Shown here: piece by piece, positions 18,457 to 27,574 of the stretch
How positions within the stretch are numbered: the first letter of the stretch is position 1
How the letters are laid out: the number at the start of each line of letters is the position of its first letter
Assembly (NCBI GenBank): GCA_963841705.1
Contig: CAWJDY010000076.1
Span: 23,456-87,455 of the forward strand
Length of the DNA: 64,000 nt
Reading direction: 5' to 3'
Source: VAZQ01 sp963841705
GTDB taxonomy: Bacteria; Pseudomonadota; Alphaproteobacteria; Rhizobiales; Xanthobacteraceae
The notes under the pieces: generated by a model
The model's database searches: none
Told to the model about the DNA's origin: nothing
The model's input: the letters and a program-made list of their open reading frames with translations, nothing else
Translations under genes and position numbers: made by a program

Positions 18457-21414
18457 ATGCCAAACAAAATGCTTATCGATGCGACCCATCCGGAAGAGAC
18501 CCGGGTAGTCGTTCTACGTGGCCAACGAGTGGAGGAATTCGACTTTGAGTCGGCCAGCCGCAGACAGCTGCGCGGCAACATCTATCTGGCCAAGGTCACA
18601 CGGGTTGAACCGTCGCTGCAAGCAGCTTTTGTCGATTACGGCGGAAATCGCCACGGCTTTCTCGCCTTCAGCGAAATTCATCCCGATTACTATCAGATCC
18701 CCATTGCCGACCGGCAGGCGCTGATCGCCGAAGAGGAGCGGGCGCAGCGCGCGGCCGAAGCCGAAGCGGAGCGTCACGTAGCTCATCGCCAGCGCGCGAG
18801 CGTGGTGCGGCGCAACGAGATCAAAAGCGAGCAAAGTGAAGCCGCACCCGATGGTAGCGGGAGCGAGACGGAGTACGAGGCCGCTGCAATGGCCGCCTGC
18901 TCGGAGCAGATGGCTCCGGAAGCGACTTCGATGCTTGCAGCCCCTGATTCTCCGGCCTTGGATACGGTAGGCGAGACGGGTGACGCGATCCCGGCAACAT
19001 CCGCGACGAGCGAGATTCCGATGGACCTCTCGTCGTTGCAGTCAAGCAGTGCGGCCGAAACAATCCCGACCGACGCCAACGATGGTCGCAATACGGCATC
19101 GAGCGAGATTGCCGCTCCCGCAGAGCACCCAGACAGCGACATCGGAGAAACCCACGCCGGTCCACCGCCCGCCAACGTCACCGAGGTGAATGGGTCGGAG
19201 AGCGACGAGGAGATCATCGAATTGGTCGGCGGCGCCGATGCCATGGAAGAGGTGCCGGAGCGCATGCTGCGGGTGCGGCGGCAATACAAGATCCAGGAGG
19301 TGATCAAACGCCGCCAGGTCATGCTGGTGCAAGTCGTCAAGGAGGAGCGCGGTACCAAGGGCGCTGCCCTCACCACCTACCTGTCGCTCGCGGGTAGGTA
19401 TTCGGTGCTCATGCCGAACACCGCGCGCGGCGGCGGCATCAGTCGCAAGATTACCAGCGCGGACGATCGTCGAAGACTCAAGGAAATCGCCCAGGAGCTC
19501 GATGTGCCCGAAGGAATGGGCGTGATCCTGCGCACGGCCGGGGCGAGCCGCACCAAGACCGAGGTCAAGCGCGATTTCGAGTATCTGCTGCGGGTGTGGG
19601 AGACGGTGCGCGATCTCACGCTCAAATCGACCGCGCCGAAACTCGTCTATGAGGAAGGCTCGTTGGTCAAGCGCTCGATTCGCGATCTCTATAGCAAGGA
19701 AATCGATGAGATCGTCGTCGCAGGCGAGCAGGCGCATCAGGAGGCGAAAGAGTTCATGCGCATGCTCATGCCGAGCCATGCCAAGAACGTGCGGCTCTAC
19801 GCCGAAGCCCTGCCGATCTTCACCCGTTATGGGATCGAGAGCCAGCTTGATGCCATGTTCACCCCGGTCATGCAGCTGCGATCCGGCGGCTACATCGTGA
19901 TCAATCAAGCGGAGGCGCTCGTTGCGATCGACGTGAATTCCGGCAGGGCGACGCGCGAGCATCACATCGAAGACACCGCGCTGAAGACCAATCTCGAGGC
20001 CGCGGAGGAGATCGCCAGGCAGCTGCGGCTGCGCGATCTCGCCGGCCTGATCGTCATCGATTTCATCGACATGGACGAGAAGCGCAACAACCGGGCGGTC
20101 GAGCGGAGGCTCAAGGAATGTCTGCGGCACGATCGCGCGCGCATTCAAGTCGGGCATATCTCGCATTTCGGCTTGCTGGAGATGTCGCGTCAGCGCATCC
20201 GCTCGAGCGTGCTGGAGAGCTCGACCGAGAAGTGCCCGAACTGCGGCGGCACCGGGCATGTGCGATCTGTCGCATCCGTTGCCTTGCAGCTCCTGCGAGC
20301 TCTCGACGAGATGCTCCTTAAGGGGGCAACCCACAACCTCGTCGTACGCACCCGCTCCGACACTGCGCTCTATCTGCTCAACCACAAGCGCGCGCACTTG
20401 CACGCACTCGAGGAACGCTTTCGCATCTTCGTCATGGTGACTGCCGATCCCGGCATGGTTGGGCAGCTCCCCTTCCTGATCGATCGCGGCGAGCAGGTGC
20501 ACAGTCTGGAGCAGGCGAAGGCGCTGGCAGCGCAAGCACCGGCACCGGTCATTGCTGCGCCCGGGCCGAGCGAGGAGCCCGAGGAGGATTTGGAAGACGA
20601 GCATGCAGTGATCGAGGCTGCGTCTGCCGAGGAGGAGGACGAGAGTGCCGGCGCGCCGGCCGAGGAGGAGGACGAGGATCAGGCTTTGGCCGAAGACGAG
20701 GAGCTCGCGCATGCTGAAGGCCAAGAGCACGGCGGCGCGCGCAGAAGGCGCCGCCGTCGACGGAGCCGTCGCGGGGGCGACACCGATGGACGTCACGGTT
20801 CTGCGGATACGCACGCAGCAGCCGTCGCAAACGAGCCTCATCATGAGGGCCCCGAGGCAGCAGTCGAAGGCGCGCCAAGCGGCGGCAACGGCGTAGGCAG
20901 CGAAGCCAGCGACGCCGACGGCGACAACGAGCACCGCCGACGCCGGCGCGGACGGCGCGGCGGCCGCCGCAACCGTCGCGAACACGAGCACGTGAGCCCG
21001 TCGCCGGATCTGGCCGAGATCGAGCCCGAGCTCGCCCAGGCGGTAACCGATCTCGATCGCCCGCACCGCGATACGGAAGCAACCGCGCTCGCGCATGAGC
21101 CCCAGGACGACGTGCTGCCGGCGGTTGAGCCTCATCCCGTTACTGAGGACGCCGGCCGGAATGCCATGGCCGGTGCAGAACCGGATGAGTCGGCGGCACG
21201 GTTCTCCGAGTCTGCACCGCGGCGCTCGACGGTACGCGAGCCGGCATTTGCGACCTTGCGCGAGGCCCCGGCCGAAGAGCGAAGCGAAGAGCCGCCTGCA
21301 GCCGGTCCAAGGGTCTCGCCGGAGCCGGTGGCATCGAGCCTGGAGGAGAGCAAGACGGAAGAGCGCCCGCGCCGGTCGGGCTGGTGGAGCAAGCGCGTGC
21401 TCGGCAGGCATTGA
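18457..21414 (+). CDS. rne: Ribonuclease E (RNase E/G family)
   Basis: Central endoribonuclease of RNA turnover, 985 residues. The S1 domain begins near residue 35 (RGNIYLAKVTRVEPSLQAAF), is interrupted after LIAEEE by an acidic, low-complexity insertion of roughly 180 residues, and resumes around ELVGG...VIKRRQVMLVQVVKEERGTKGA. The DNase I-like catalytic domain has the metal aspartates in IDVNSG (Asp492) and VIDFIDMD (Asp535); the zinc link is CPNCGG (Cys593, Cys596). The C-terminal third is disordered, with acidic runs and arginine-rich patches (RRRRRRRSRRGG type) that should bind RNA and degradosome partners. The insertion is typical of alphaproteobacterial enzymes. Confidence 0.96.
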   Translation: MPNKMLIDATHPEETRVVVLRGQRVEEFDFESASRRQLRGNIYLAKVTRVEPSLQAAFVDYGGNRHGFLAFSEIHPDYYQIPIADRQALIAEEERAQRAAEAEAERHVAHRQRASVVRRNEIKSEQSEAAPDGSGSETEYEAAAMAACSEQMAPEATSMLAAPDSPALDTVGETGDAIPATSATSEIPMDLSSLQSSSAAETIPTDANDGRNTASSEIAAPAEHPDSDIGETHAGPPPANVTEVNGSESDEEIIELVGGADAMEEVPERMLRVRRQYKIQEVIKRRQVMLVQVVKEERGTKGAALTTYLSLAGRYSVLMPNTARGGGISRKITSADDRRRLKEIAQELDVPEGMGVILRTAGASRTKTEVKRDFEYLLRVWETVRDLTLKSTAPKLVYEEGSLVKRSIRDLYSKEIDEIVVAGEQAHQEAKEFMRMLMPSHAKNVRLYAEALPIFTRYGIESQLDAMFTPVMQLRSGGYIVINQAEALVAIDVNSGRATREHHIEDTALKTNLEAAEEIARQLRLRDLAGLIVIDFIDMDEKRNNRAVERRLKECLRHDRARIQVGHISHFGLLEMSRQRIRSSVLESSTEKCPNCGGTGHVRSVASVALQLLRALDEMLLKGATHNLVVRTRSDTALYLLNHKRAHLHALEERFRIFVMVTADPGMVGQLPFLIDRGEQVHSLEQAKALAAQAPAPVIAAPGPSEEPEEDLEDEHAVIEAASAEEEDESAGAPAEEEDEDQALAEDEELAHAEGQEHGGARRRRRRRRSRRGGDTDGRHGSADTHAAAVANEPHHEGPEAAVEGAPSGGNGVGSEASDADGDNEHRRRRRGRRGGRRNRREHEHVSPSPDLAEIEPELAQAVTDLDRPHRDTEATALAHEPQDDVLPAVEPHPVTEDAGRNAMAGAEPDESAARFSESAPRRSTVREPAFATLREAPAEERSEEPPAAGPRVSPEPVASSLEESKTEERPRRSGWWSKRVLGRH

Positions 21415-21421
21415 GCTCGCG

Positions 21422-23482
21422 ATGCAGAGTCGCTGGCTTGAGACCCAAGCTCAGGCGACCATCGATTTCTATGCTCGGAAAGATATCGGCCGTGACCTCG
21501 CGCTGCGCGTCTACACCGCCCGCCTGCTGGGGCGCGAGTCGCAGCTGGTGCTGCACGGCGGCGGCAATGCTTCGGTAAAGACCATCATGCTCGATCTCCT
21601 TGGCAAGGAGGTCGAGGCCCTGTGCGTCAAAGGCTCTGGGCGAGATATGGCGGAGATCGAGCCCGCCGGCTTCCCTGCGCTGCGGCTCAACCGCCTGCGA
21701 GAGTTGCGCGCATGCGCAAAGCTCACCGACGAAGACATGGTCCGCCTGCAGCGCGAGAGCTTGCTCGACCCGATGGCACCTAGCGCATCGGTCGAAACGC
21801 TGCTGCATGCTTTCCTTCCCCACAAATATGTCGACCACACCCATGCCGAGGCGGTCCTGAGCTTGGTCGACCAGCCGAGCGCGGAGGCGATCTGCTCCGA
21901 GGTCTACGATGGACGCGTCGGCGTCGTGGGATACGTCATGCCCGGTTTCTCCCTCGCGCAGGCGGCGGCTGCGGTGTACGAGGCCCACCCCGATGTCGAA
22001 GGGCTCATTCTGCTCAAGCACGGCATTTTCACATTCGCAGACAGCGCCAGAGAATCCTACGAGCGCATGATCGCGCTCGTCACTCGCGCGGAAGACCATC
22101 TGAAGAAGAATCGCAAGGCGGTATTCGCGACGGCGCGGCTGCCGCAGGCGATCGCCCCGCTCGAGACGGTCGCCCCCATCCTGCGCGGAGCCTGCAGCCT
22201 CAAGGACGAGCGTATCGAAGGTGCCTGGCGCCGGCTCATACTCGACTTTCGCGCCGACGCCACCATCCTCAATTTCGTCAACGGCGCGGCGCTTGCGCGC
22301 TACGGCCGGGCCGGCGTGGTCACCCCCGACCATGTCGTCCTGACAAAGTCTTGTCCGCTGATCGTTCCTGCGCCTCAGGATGGCAAAGCGGCGGAGTTCA
22401 AGAGCGCCGTACGTGCCGCGGCAAGCGCATTCACCGAGGACTACCGTGCCTATTTCGTGCGCCAGAATGCACGCCTCGGCGGGGCTAGGACCATGTCCGA
22501 TCCGCTGCCGCGCGTTGCTCTTGTGCCGGGGCTCGGGCTGTTCGGCCTGGGAGGATCGAAGCGGGAGGCCCGGATCGCTGCCGATGTCGCCGCCAGCGCT
22601 ATCAGAACGATTGCGAACGCCGAGGCCATTGGCCGGTTTGAATCCATTTCCGAAGCGCAGACGTTCGAGATGGAATACTGGCCGCCCGAGCGAGCAAAGC
22701 TCAGGGCTCGCAGCGAGCTGCCCTTGGCAGGACAGGTCTCAGCCATCACCGGAGCCGGGGGCACGATCGGATCAGCAACCGCGAAGGCATTTGCCGCAGC
22801 AGGCGCCGAAATCGCCCTGCTCGATGTCGATGAGGCGGCCGCTCAAACTGCGGCGCGCGCTGTTGGAGGGGCAGCACTCGGCGTCAAATGCGACGTCACC
22901 AACTCCCTTTCAGTCGCTGCCGCATTCAACCGCGTCGTGGCACAATTTGGCGGGGTGGACATCGTGATATCGAACGCCGGCGCTGCGTGGCAGGGAAGGA
23001 TCGGCGAAGTCGATGAAGCCATCCTGCGCAAGAGCTTTGAGCTGAATTTCTTTGGTCATCAGCGCGTGGCGCAGGCCGCGGTGCGGATCATGTTGGCCCA
23101 AGGCATCGGCGGCTGTCTCCTCTTCAACGTTTCCAAGCAGGCGGTCAATCCGGGCCCGAATTTCGGCCCCTACGGGCTGCCCAAGGCAGCGACACTGTTC
23201 CTGGTCCGGCAATACGCGCTGGACTACGGCGGCGACGGGATCCGCGCCAATGCTGTCAATGCCGACCGCATCCGCTCCGGGCTTCTCACCGACGCGTTCA
23301 TCGCCGAGCGATCGCAGGCGCGCGGCCTCAACGAGGCCGACTATATGCGCGGCAACCTGCTCGGCCGCGAGGTCACCGCCGACGACGTGGCCCAGGCGTT
23401 CCTGCACCAAGCGCTGGAACTGAAGACCACGGGCAACGTGACCACCGTGGACGGCGGCAACATCGCAGCGGCGCTGCGGTGA
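21422..23482 (+). CDS. Bifunctional class II aldolase / short-chain dehydrogenase fusion
   Basis: Two enzymes in one 686-residue chain. The N-terminal half (about 20-400) is a class II aldolase/adducin domain with LVLHGGGNASVK, KGSGRDMAEIE, the zinc-type histidines in HTHAEAVLSL and LKHGIFTF. The C-terminal half (about 430-686) is an SDR with the NAD(P) motif GAGGTIGSATAKAFA, SNAG, and the YxxxK pair in PYGLPKAAT. Related fusions in the RhaD/RhaE-YuxG group split a sugar-1-phosphate and oxidise the aldehyde; the exact substrate here is unknown. The start at 21422 is only 8 bases after the rne stop. The frame is open upstream into rne, but that part overlaps rne in another frame and is not credible. 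Confidence 0.88.
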   Translation: MQSRWLETQAQATIDFYARKDIGRDLALRVYTARLLGRESQLVLHGGGNASVKTIMLDLLGKEVEALCVKGSGRDMAEIEPAGFPALRLNRLRELRACAKLTDEDMVRLQRESLLDPMAPSASVETLLHAFLPHKYVDHTHAEAVLSLVDQPSAEAICSEVYDGRVGVVGYVMPGFSLAQAAAAVYEAHPDVEGLILLKHGIFTFADSARESYERMIALVTRAEDHLKKNRKAVFATARLPQAIAPLETVAPILRGACSLKDERIEGAWRRLILDFRADATILNFVNGAALARYGRAGVVTPDHVVLTKSCPLIVPAPQDGKAAEFKSAVRAAASAFTEDYRAYFVRQNARLGGARTMSDPLPRVALVPGLGLFGLGGSKREARIAADVAASAIRTIANAEAIGRFESISEAQTFEMEYWPPERAKLRARSELPLAGQVSAITGAGGTIGSATAKAFAAAGAEIALLDVDEAAAQTAARAVGGAALGVKCDVTNSLSVAAAFNRVVAQFGGVDIVISNAGAAWQGRIGEVDEAILRKSFELNFFGHQRVAQAAVRIMLAQGIGGCLLFNVSKQAVNPGPNFGPYGLPKAATLFLVRQYALDYGGDGIRANAVNADRIRSGLLTDAFIAERSQARGLNEADYMRGNLLGREVTADDVAQAFLHQALELKTTGNVTTVDGGNIAAALR

Positions 23483-23538
23483 CCTAGCACCCTGACGGTG
23501 CACGATGGGAGTGAGCATTGCGGCGAAGAGCGAAGTTA

Positions 23539-23552
23539 GGTACATATGTACC
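23539..23552. promoter_or_regulatory. Perfect 14-base palindrome, candidate VapB operator
   Basis: GGTACATATGTACC is its own reverse complement and sits 30 bases before the antitoxin start. VapBC modules normally repress themselves by binding such palindromes. An ATG inside it (23546) is in frame with the antitoxin, which argues that translation starts at the later ATG 23582. Confidence 0.5.
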
Positions 23553-23581
23553 AAAGTCCCGCAGAGCATGATGGCGGCTGC

Positions 23582-23839
23582 ATGAAGGACCAGGTGCATA
23601 TTCGCAATGCGGAGGCCGCGCATCTCGCACGCACGCTCGCCCGCCAGACCGGTAAGACGATCAGCGAGATCGTGCTCGAAGCGTTGCGGCAATACCGGCC
23701 AACTCCTCCGCAAGGCGCTCGCCGTCGACAACTGGCGCATTGGCTGCGGTTGCTGGAAAAAGATCGGGAGCAAGGGAGACTCAATCCCGAAACACCGATC
23801 GAGGCCCTCTATGATGAGGCCACGGGCCTGCCGAAATGA
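23582..23839 (+). CDS. vapB: VapB-type antitoxin (PSK/Rv0623-like)
   Basis: Small antitoxin of 85 residues from ATG 23582 (a start 12 codons upstream is possible but falls within the palindrome). MKDQVHIRNAEAAHLARTLA followed by TGKTISEIVLEAL is the usual N-terminal DNA-binding segment of the PSK/Rv0623-like VapB family, and the acidic C-terminal tail (TPIEALYDEATGLPK) would wrap the toxin. Its stop overlaps the toxin start by four bases (ATGA), so translation is coupled. It would neutralise VapC and repress its own operon. Confidence 0.88.
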   Translation: MKDQVHIRNAEAAHLARTLARQTGKTISEIVLEALRQYRPTPPQGARRRQLAHWLRLLEKDREQGRLNPETPIEALYDEATGLPK

Positions 23840-24243
23840 TCGCGCTCGACAGCTCGATCCTGGTGGCAATCATCAATCTCGAAGAAGGAGCGAAGCGGCT
23901 GATCAGCGTTTTGGCCGATGAGGACAGCATTCTTGGCGCGCCGACGCTGGTCGAAACGCGTCTCTGGTGTGCGGCAAATCTGCCTCAACGCTCCTCGTTT
24001 TGGCTTGAGGCTTTCGTCCAACGGCAGAGCGTCTCTGTGGTACCATTCAGTCGCGACATGGCGGATGTGGCGTCACAAGCGTTCGTGGCGTTCGGCAGGG
24101 CAAGCAGGCACCCGGCCAGGCTCAATTTCGGGGACTGCATGGCCTATGCCGTATCGGCGGTGATGCGGGCGCCGCTGCTGTTCAAGGGAGGAGATTTTGG
24201 CCGTACTGACGTGATGGCACATCCGGCCGCGATCCGGACATGA
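23836..24243 (+). CDS. vapC: VapC toxin, PIN-domain ribonuclease
   Basis: PIN-domain toxin of 135 residues. The acidic metal ligands are all present: Asp5 (MIALDSS), Glu40 (TLVETR), Asp100 (NFGDCMAYA) and Asp120 (GGDFGRTDV), so the ribonuclease should be active. VapC toxins cut specific tRNAs or rRNA when VapB is degraded. The ATG overlaps the antitoxin stop (ATGA at 23836-23839). The convergent neighbour downstream is a frame-broken DUF2442 gene. Confidence 0.93.
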   Translation: MIALDSSILVAIINLEEGAKRLISVLADEDSILGAPTLVETRLWCAANLPQRSSFWLEAFVQRQSVSVVPFSRDMADVASQAFVAFGRASRHPARLNFGDCMAYAVSAVMRAPLLFKGGDFGRTDVMAHPAAIRT

Positions 24244-24282
24244 AAACAGAGACGAGTGAGTCTTGGCGATCGGTTATCGCGC

Positions 24283-24725
24283 TCACGCCATGCGCTTCTT
24301 CCACTGCATGCTTAGCCCCTCGCAGGCGAGCGCCACCACACGGGGGATCGGCCTTGAGCCGGTGCGATAACGCGCGATCATCCGACGCGACAGCCCAAGC
24401 GCATCGGCCGCCGCATTGAGCGAAAGGCCGTGCCCCGCCATCCAGGGAGCGAACTGTTCCGGCCCCATTTTCCCGCCTGTTCGCATGCCAACTCGTAAAG
24501 CTGGTCGGCGCCCATGTCGATGTCGCCGGGCCAGTTGACGGAATGGCCCCACGGATCAGCTTTGGCCCTGCCGAACAGGGCCGCGTTCCGCAGGGGTGCA
24601 TAGAGCTTGAAACGCTTCATGAGACGCGAGACGTCCGCCGTCAGCTTTTCGCCGGTGCTCCAGGCGATTTCCAGCGTCGCCGGCGGCTTGGCCTCCACAG
24701 CGCGGATCAGGGGTGGTTTGCTCAT
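24283..24725 (-). pseudogene. DUF2442-HTH protein split by a frame break at GGGAAAA
   Basis: From ATG 24725 (preceded by AAGGAGATCGTGCG, a good ribosome site) the frame encodes MSKPPLIRAVEAKPPATLEI and then the DUF2442 core up to YELACEQAGK. The helix-turn-helix half that normally follows in the same chain (GPEQFAPWMAGHGLSLN, ALGLSRRMIARYRTG, IPRVVALACEG) is in the -1 frame, opening at 24468 and ending at 24283. The break coincides with the minus-strand heptamer G-GGA-AAA (24474-24468). It may be a one-base deletion in the A run, a sequencing error, a programmed -1 frameshift, or two coupled genes. Function unknown; such proteins resemble small DNA-binding regulators. Confidence 0.7.
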
Positions 24726-24803
24726 CGCACGATCTCCTTCCATTTCGCCAGAAGCCGTGCCCGATTCGCTGCGACCCACGTCAGCGGCTGCTTCAGCCTG
24801 CAT

Positions 24804-26046
24804 CTACCCCCGCTTGAGCCAGGTGCCCATGCGGGCGATGGCCTCCTGCATGTCTGCACGTGAACCGGCATAACACAGCCGGACATAGCGTTCGCCCTGC
24901 AGCGGATCGAAATCCATTCCCGGCGTGACCGCGACGTGGGCCTCGTGCAGCATGCGCCCGGCAAATTCGTAGCTGTCGTTGCTGAAATCGGGAGACATCG
25001 GCGTAGAGATAGAACGCGCCGTCGACCGGCAGGATCTTCTCGAACCCCGTGGCGGGCAATCCCGCCAGCAGCATGCGCCGGTTCTCCTCGTAGCCGTGCT
25101 TGACCGCCTCCATCTCCGTGCGGCCCTCGAAAGCGCCCAAGGCCGCAATCTGGGAGAGCGCCGGAACCGAGATGGCGAGATTGCCTTGCAAGCGCTCGAC
25201 CGTGCGCACGAGCTCATCCGGAAGCAGCATCCAGCCGATGCGCCAGCCGGTCATGCAAAAGTATTTGGAGAAGGAGTTGATGACGACGACCGTGGGCGAA
25301 AGCTTCGCTGCGGTCTCGGCGCGAAAGGCATAGTCGAGCCCGTGATAGATCTCGTCCGAGATGGCCCGGATCCCCGCGCTTTCGGCAGCAGCGATGAGAT
25401 CGCACAAAGCCTCGGCGGGCATCATTGTCCCGGTCGGGTTGGCAGGGCTTGCGATCAGCACCCCCTTGAGCGGCTCCCTGCGATGCTCGGAAAGCAGCAT
25501 ATCGGGCGTGATCGCCCAGCGTGTCGCCGGCGTGGTCTCGATCATAACCGCCTTGCAGCCGAGCGCGTTGAGAATGTGCCGGTAGGGCGGATAGCCCGGC
25601 AGCGCCACCGCGACGCGATCGCCGGGTTCGAACAGCGCGAGAAAGGCCAGGATGAATGCAGCGGACGAGCCGGTGGTCACAGCGACCCGGCGAGGGTCGA
25701 CATCGATGCCGTAGGTTTCGCCATAATGGCGCGCGATGCGGGCGCGCAGTGGGACGATGCCGAGCGTTTCCGTATAGCCCAGCCGCGTCGAGGTCAGCGC
25801 CTCGCGGGCGGCTGCAATCGCGGTGGAAGGCGGCGGCGCCGATGGCTGCCCGACCTCCATGTGGATCACCTTGCCCCCTTCCTCCTCGATGCGCGCTGCC
25901 GCCGCCATCACGTCCATGACCATGAAGGGGGGAACATCGCTGCGCAGCGATGGCGTAATGAGACCTCGCGCCGTGTCCTGCACCGTCCCCGGTCCTCTCA
26001 GTTCGCCAGGATCACTGCCCCGCTCTCGCCGTATTTCTGCGCCCAT
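24804..26046 (-). pseudogene. PLP-dependent class I aminotransferase, frameshifted near its C-terminus
   Basis: Fold-type I aminotransferase (AspC/AspB-like). Intact landmarks are LRSDVPPFMVMDVMAAA at the N-terminus, SPANPTGTMMP (cofactor Asn), SDEIYHGLDY and the PLP lysine in NSFSKYFCMTGWRIGW. After GAFYLYADVS the frame turns to nonsense, while the expected continuation (DFSNDSYEFAGRML, VAVTPGMDF, ERYVRLCYAGS, MGTWLKRG) runs in another frame to a stop at 24804. One extra base in the GGG run at 24990-24992 (CCC on the coding strand) explains it. Either a real disabling mutation or a sequencing error. Start uncertain: ATG 26046, or a TTG at 26076. Confidence 0.8.
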
Positions 26047-26091
26047 TTCGCGCGATCGAAATCCCCGCAAGTCCAAGCGATCATGACCGCG

Positions 26092-26119
26092 TTGACATGC
26101 TCGAGGCGACGACTAGGTT
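26092..26119 (+). promoter_or_regulatory. Candidate sigma70 promoter for the M48/TPR gene
   Basis: TTGACA (26092-26097), a 16-base spacer and TAGGTT (26114-26119). The -35 is perfect and the -10 is moderate. It overlaps the earliest possible ATG of the downstream gene (26097), so if used it supports a later start such as 26151. Confidence 0.35.
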
Positions 26120-26150
26120 GCGCGGCGCAATGCCATCGAACCGTTCGGAC

Positions 26151-27563
26151 ATGAGCGCGCCGGCGCTTCCTATCAGCAGGCGTCGGAGGAGACCAGCCGC
26201 GCGCTTTGTCGCTCTGCTGAGCGCGGGCGCGCTGGTAGGCGCGAGCCTTCCGGCGCAGGCGCAAAAAGGGCCACCCATCATCCGCGATGCAGAGATCGAG
26301 CAGCTGCTGAAGGAGTATACGCAGCCCATTTTGCGGGTGGCCGGGCTGAGCCAGCAGAATATTCAGGTCGTCATCATCAATGACCGCTCGTTCAACGCCT
26401 TTGTGGCGGACGGACGGCGGATTTTCGTCAATGGCGGAGCGCTCCTCGACGCGGAGAGGCCCAACGAGATCATCGGCGTGCTCGCGCACGAGAGCGGCCA
26501 TATCGCCGGCGGACATCTTGCGCGCTTGCGCGAGCAGCTGGCGTCCGCATCCACGCAGTCCATACTGGCGATGATCCTGGGGGTCGGCGCGCTCGTCGCC
26601 GGCAGCCGCACCGGAAATTCCGGGCTGAGCCAAGGCGGCATGGCCGCCATGACCGCACCGAACTCCGCGATCCAAAACACGCTGTTCGCTTATCTGCGAG
26701 CGCAGGAGGAGCAGGCGGACCGCGCCGGGGTGAAATTTCTGACTGCAACCGGCCAATCGCCCAAGGGCATGTATGACACCTTCAAGCGGCTTGCGGATCA
26801 GATGCTTTATCAGACCGCGTACCTCAATCCGTACCTGCAAACGCATCCGCTGCCGAAGGAGCGTGTCGCGGCGCTTGAAGGCTTGGCAAAAGCGAGTCCG
26901 TATTGGAACACCAAAGACTCGCCGGCGCTGCAAGCGCGGCATGACCTCATGCGCGCCAAGCTGTTCGGCTTTCTCGAGCGGCCCGACGCGGTGGCACGCC
27001 GCTTTCCACCGAGCGACCGCAGCCTCCCCGCGCGCTATGCCCGCGCCATCTCGGCCATGCGTTTTGCCAACTCACGGGTTGCTTTGGCGCAAGTCGACGC
27101 ACTGATTAATGCCCAGCCGCAAAACCCTTACTTCCACGAGCTCAAGGGGCAGATGCTGCTGGAGGGCGGCAAGCCTGCAGAGGCAATCGCGCCCTTGCGG
27201 GAGGCAGTCCATCTCGCGCCCAATCCCGTGCTTATTCAGATCATGCTGGGGCAGGCGCTGGTGGCTTCAAACGATCGGTCCCATCTCGACGAGGCGGTAT
27301 CGATGCTGCAAGCCGCAGTAACCCGCGAACCGGAATCGTCCGACGGCTACAGCCAGCTGGCAATGGCCTATGGACAGAAGAACGACCTGGCGCATGCGGA
27401 TCTCGCTTCGGCGCAGGCCGCATTCACGCGGGGAGACCTGAAAACGGCGCGCGAGATCGCCAACCGCGCCAAAATGCGCTTTCCCGTCGGATCGCCGGGT
27501 TGGGTAAAGGCCGACGACATCGCCAGCTACAAGCCGCCGCAGCGTTCTTTGCTGAGCCATTAA
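26151..27563 (+). CDS. Periplasmic M48 metalloprotease with TPR repeats (BepA-like)
   Basis: Secreted zinc protease/chaperone of about 470 residues. An N-terminal signal peptide (basic run RRRRRPAARF, hydrophobic core, cleavage near AQAQ) is followed by an M48 domain with the zinc motif H113-ESG-H117, and a C-terminal half of tetratricopeptide-like helices. BepA-type proteins degrade or help assemble outer-membrane proteins such as LptD. In-frame ATGs at 26097 and 26130 are possible; I chose 26151 because it gives a normal signal peptide and lies downstream of a promoter-like sequence. The DsbA-like gene starts 12 bases after its stop, suggesting co-transcription and a shared envelope role. 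Confidence 0.9.
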   Translation: MSAPALPISRRRRRPAARFVALLSAGALVGASLPAQAQKGPPIIRDAEIEQLLKEYTQPILRVAGLSQQNIQVVIINDRSFNAFVADGRRIFVNGGALLDAERPNEIIGVLAHESGHIAGGHLARLREQLASASTQSILAMILGVGALVAGSRTGNSGLSQGGMAAMTAPNSAIQNTLFAYLRAQEEQADRAGVKFLTATGQSPKGMYDTFKRLADQMLYQTAYLNPYLQTHPLPKERVAALEGLAKASPYWNTKDSPALQARHDLMRAKLFGFLERPDAVARRFPPSDRSLPARYARAISAMRFANSRVALAQVDALINAQPQNPYFHELKGQMLLEGGKPAEAIAPLREAVHLAPNPVLIQIMLGQALVASNDRSHLDEAVSMLQAAVTREPESSDGYSQLAMAYGQKNDLAHADLASAQAAFTRGDLKTAREIANRAKMRFPVGSPGWVKADDIASYKPPQRSLLSH

Positions 27564-27574
27564 TCCAGGGACAA

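Noticed and set aside
19042..21411. A 789-codon open frame antisense to rne
   Set aside because: It mirrors the high-GC codon pattern of rne, has no recognisable domain and lies wholly within a well-supported gene.
21095..21421. N-terminal extension of the aldolase/SDR frame into rne
   Set aside because: It overlaps the rne tail in another frame and encodes a low-complexity Arg/Ser-rich shadow; the conserved domain begins at 21422.
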